NCBI RefSeq assembly: GCF_900197595.1
Contig: NZ_FZLO01000001.1
Location: 496,001-560,000, forward strand
DNA length: 64,000 nucleotides
Source: Scatolibacter rhodanostii
GTDB taxonomy: Bacteria; Bacillota; Clostridia; Oscillospirales; Acutalibacteraceae
Reading direction: 5' to 3'
Shown here: positions 63,941-64,000 of the stretch, in pieces
Numbering within the stretch: the first letter of the stretch is position 1
How the letters are laid out: the number at the start of each line of letters is the position of its first letter
Made by a program: the position numbers and the translations under genes
Notes under the pieces: generated by a model
Databases searched by the model: none
What the model saw: the letters and a program-made list of their open reading frames with translations, nothing else
Told to the model about the DNA's origin: nothing

Positions 63941-64000
63941 TTGACAGAAACAACGGCGGTAGCCGAGCTTTCACGGCAAGCAGCTTTTTCGGCTGACGTG
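63941..64000 (+). CDS. Start of an unidentified protein (partial)
   Basis: A TTG start at 63941 has AAAGGAG ending 8 bases upstream. The 20 visible codons begin (L/M)-T-E-T-T-A-V-A-E-L-S-R-Q-A-A-F-S-A-D-V, which I cannot assign. The gene runs off the right edge. Confidence 0.6.
   Translation, partial: MTETTAVAELSRQAAFSADV

Noticed and set aside
63760-63941. T-box riboswitch
   Set aside because: I could not find the conserved T-box (TGGNACCGCG-type) or AGTA bulge, and the final hairpin is weak.

Overview
The window looks like chromosome from a low-GC, anaerobic, Gram-positive member of the Clostridia, probably near Oscillospirales. The grounds are AT-rich DNA with strong aGGAGG ribosome sites, a sortase-type surface protein, both a type I and a type III glutamine synthetase, LL-diaminopimelate aminotransferase, HemZ, an hrcA-grpE-dnaK-dnaJ operon under a CIRCE element, and an NADP-type secondary alcohol dehydrogenase. 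No rRNA, CRISPR array, prophage or transposase was seen. Intergenic stretches hold many clear intrinsic terminators and several readable promoters.

Layout. 0-5.7 kb: tail of a sensor kinase and a 1747-residue surface protein with three 546-bp repeats. 5.7-10.7 kb: a small monooxygenase, a GH27 glycosidase, a TPP-riboswitch-controlled thiamin transporter (thiT), a DUF1540 protein and an FGGY kinase. The GH27 gene and the kinase share an AraR-like operator at their promoters, which points to L-arabinose use. 10.9-17.7 kb: nitrogen and diaminopimelate block, with glnA-ANTAR regulator-dapF-dapL on minus and the type III synthetase glnN divergent on plus. 17.9-25.2 kb: recJ, rel, hemZ, a uridine-kinase-like gene and a zinc-ribbon protein. 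25.3-31.6 kb: ABC-F ATPase, XRE/DUF2975 pair, acetyltransferase, two unrecognised or poorly known small proteins, and oligoendopeptidase. 32-38 kb: a complete Opp-type ABC importer. 38.3-45 kb: an orphan tRNA 3' fragment, recQ, a CobW GTPase, alcohol dehydrogenase and a two-kinase fusion. 45-55.8 kb: acetyltransferase, aromatic acid exporter, AI-2E family permease, rodA, cellobiose phosphorylase, a PocR-domain mini-chemoreceptor, a serine hydrolase and a lipoprotein. 56-64 kb: heat-shock operon, a small membrane protein, recD2 and the start of another gene.

The most interesting system is the divergent glnA/glnN control region (15234-15498). Two back-to-back sigma-A-type promoters each make a leader with a small hairpin carrying the same hexaloop, AAAGGC. 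In both leaders that hairpin overlaps, and excludes, the 5' arm of an intrinsic terminator. The gene just after glnA encodes an ANTAR RNA-binding antiterminator whose receiver domain lacks the phospho-acceptor aspartate. The picture is a paired RNA antitermination switch that would set both glutamine synthetases with one protein. A second system worth testing is the small arabinose regulon, whose GH27 enzyme carries Ile where alpha-galactosidases usually have Asp and so may be a beta-L-arabinopyranosidase.
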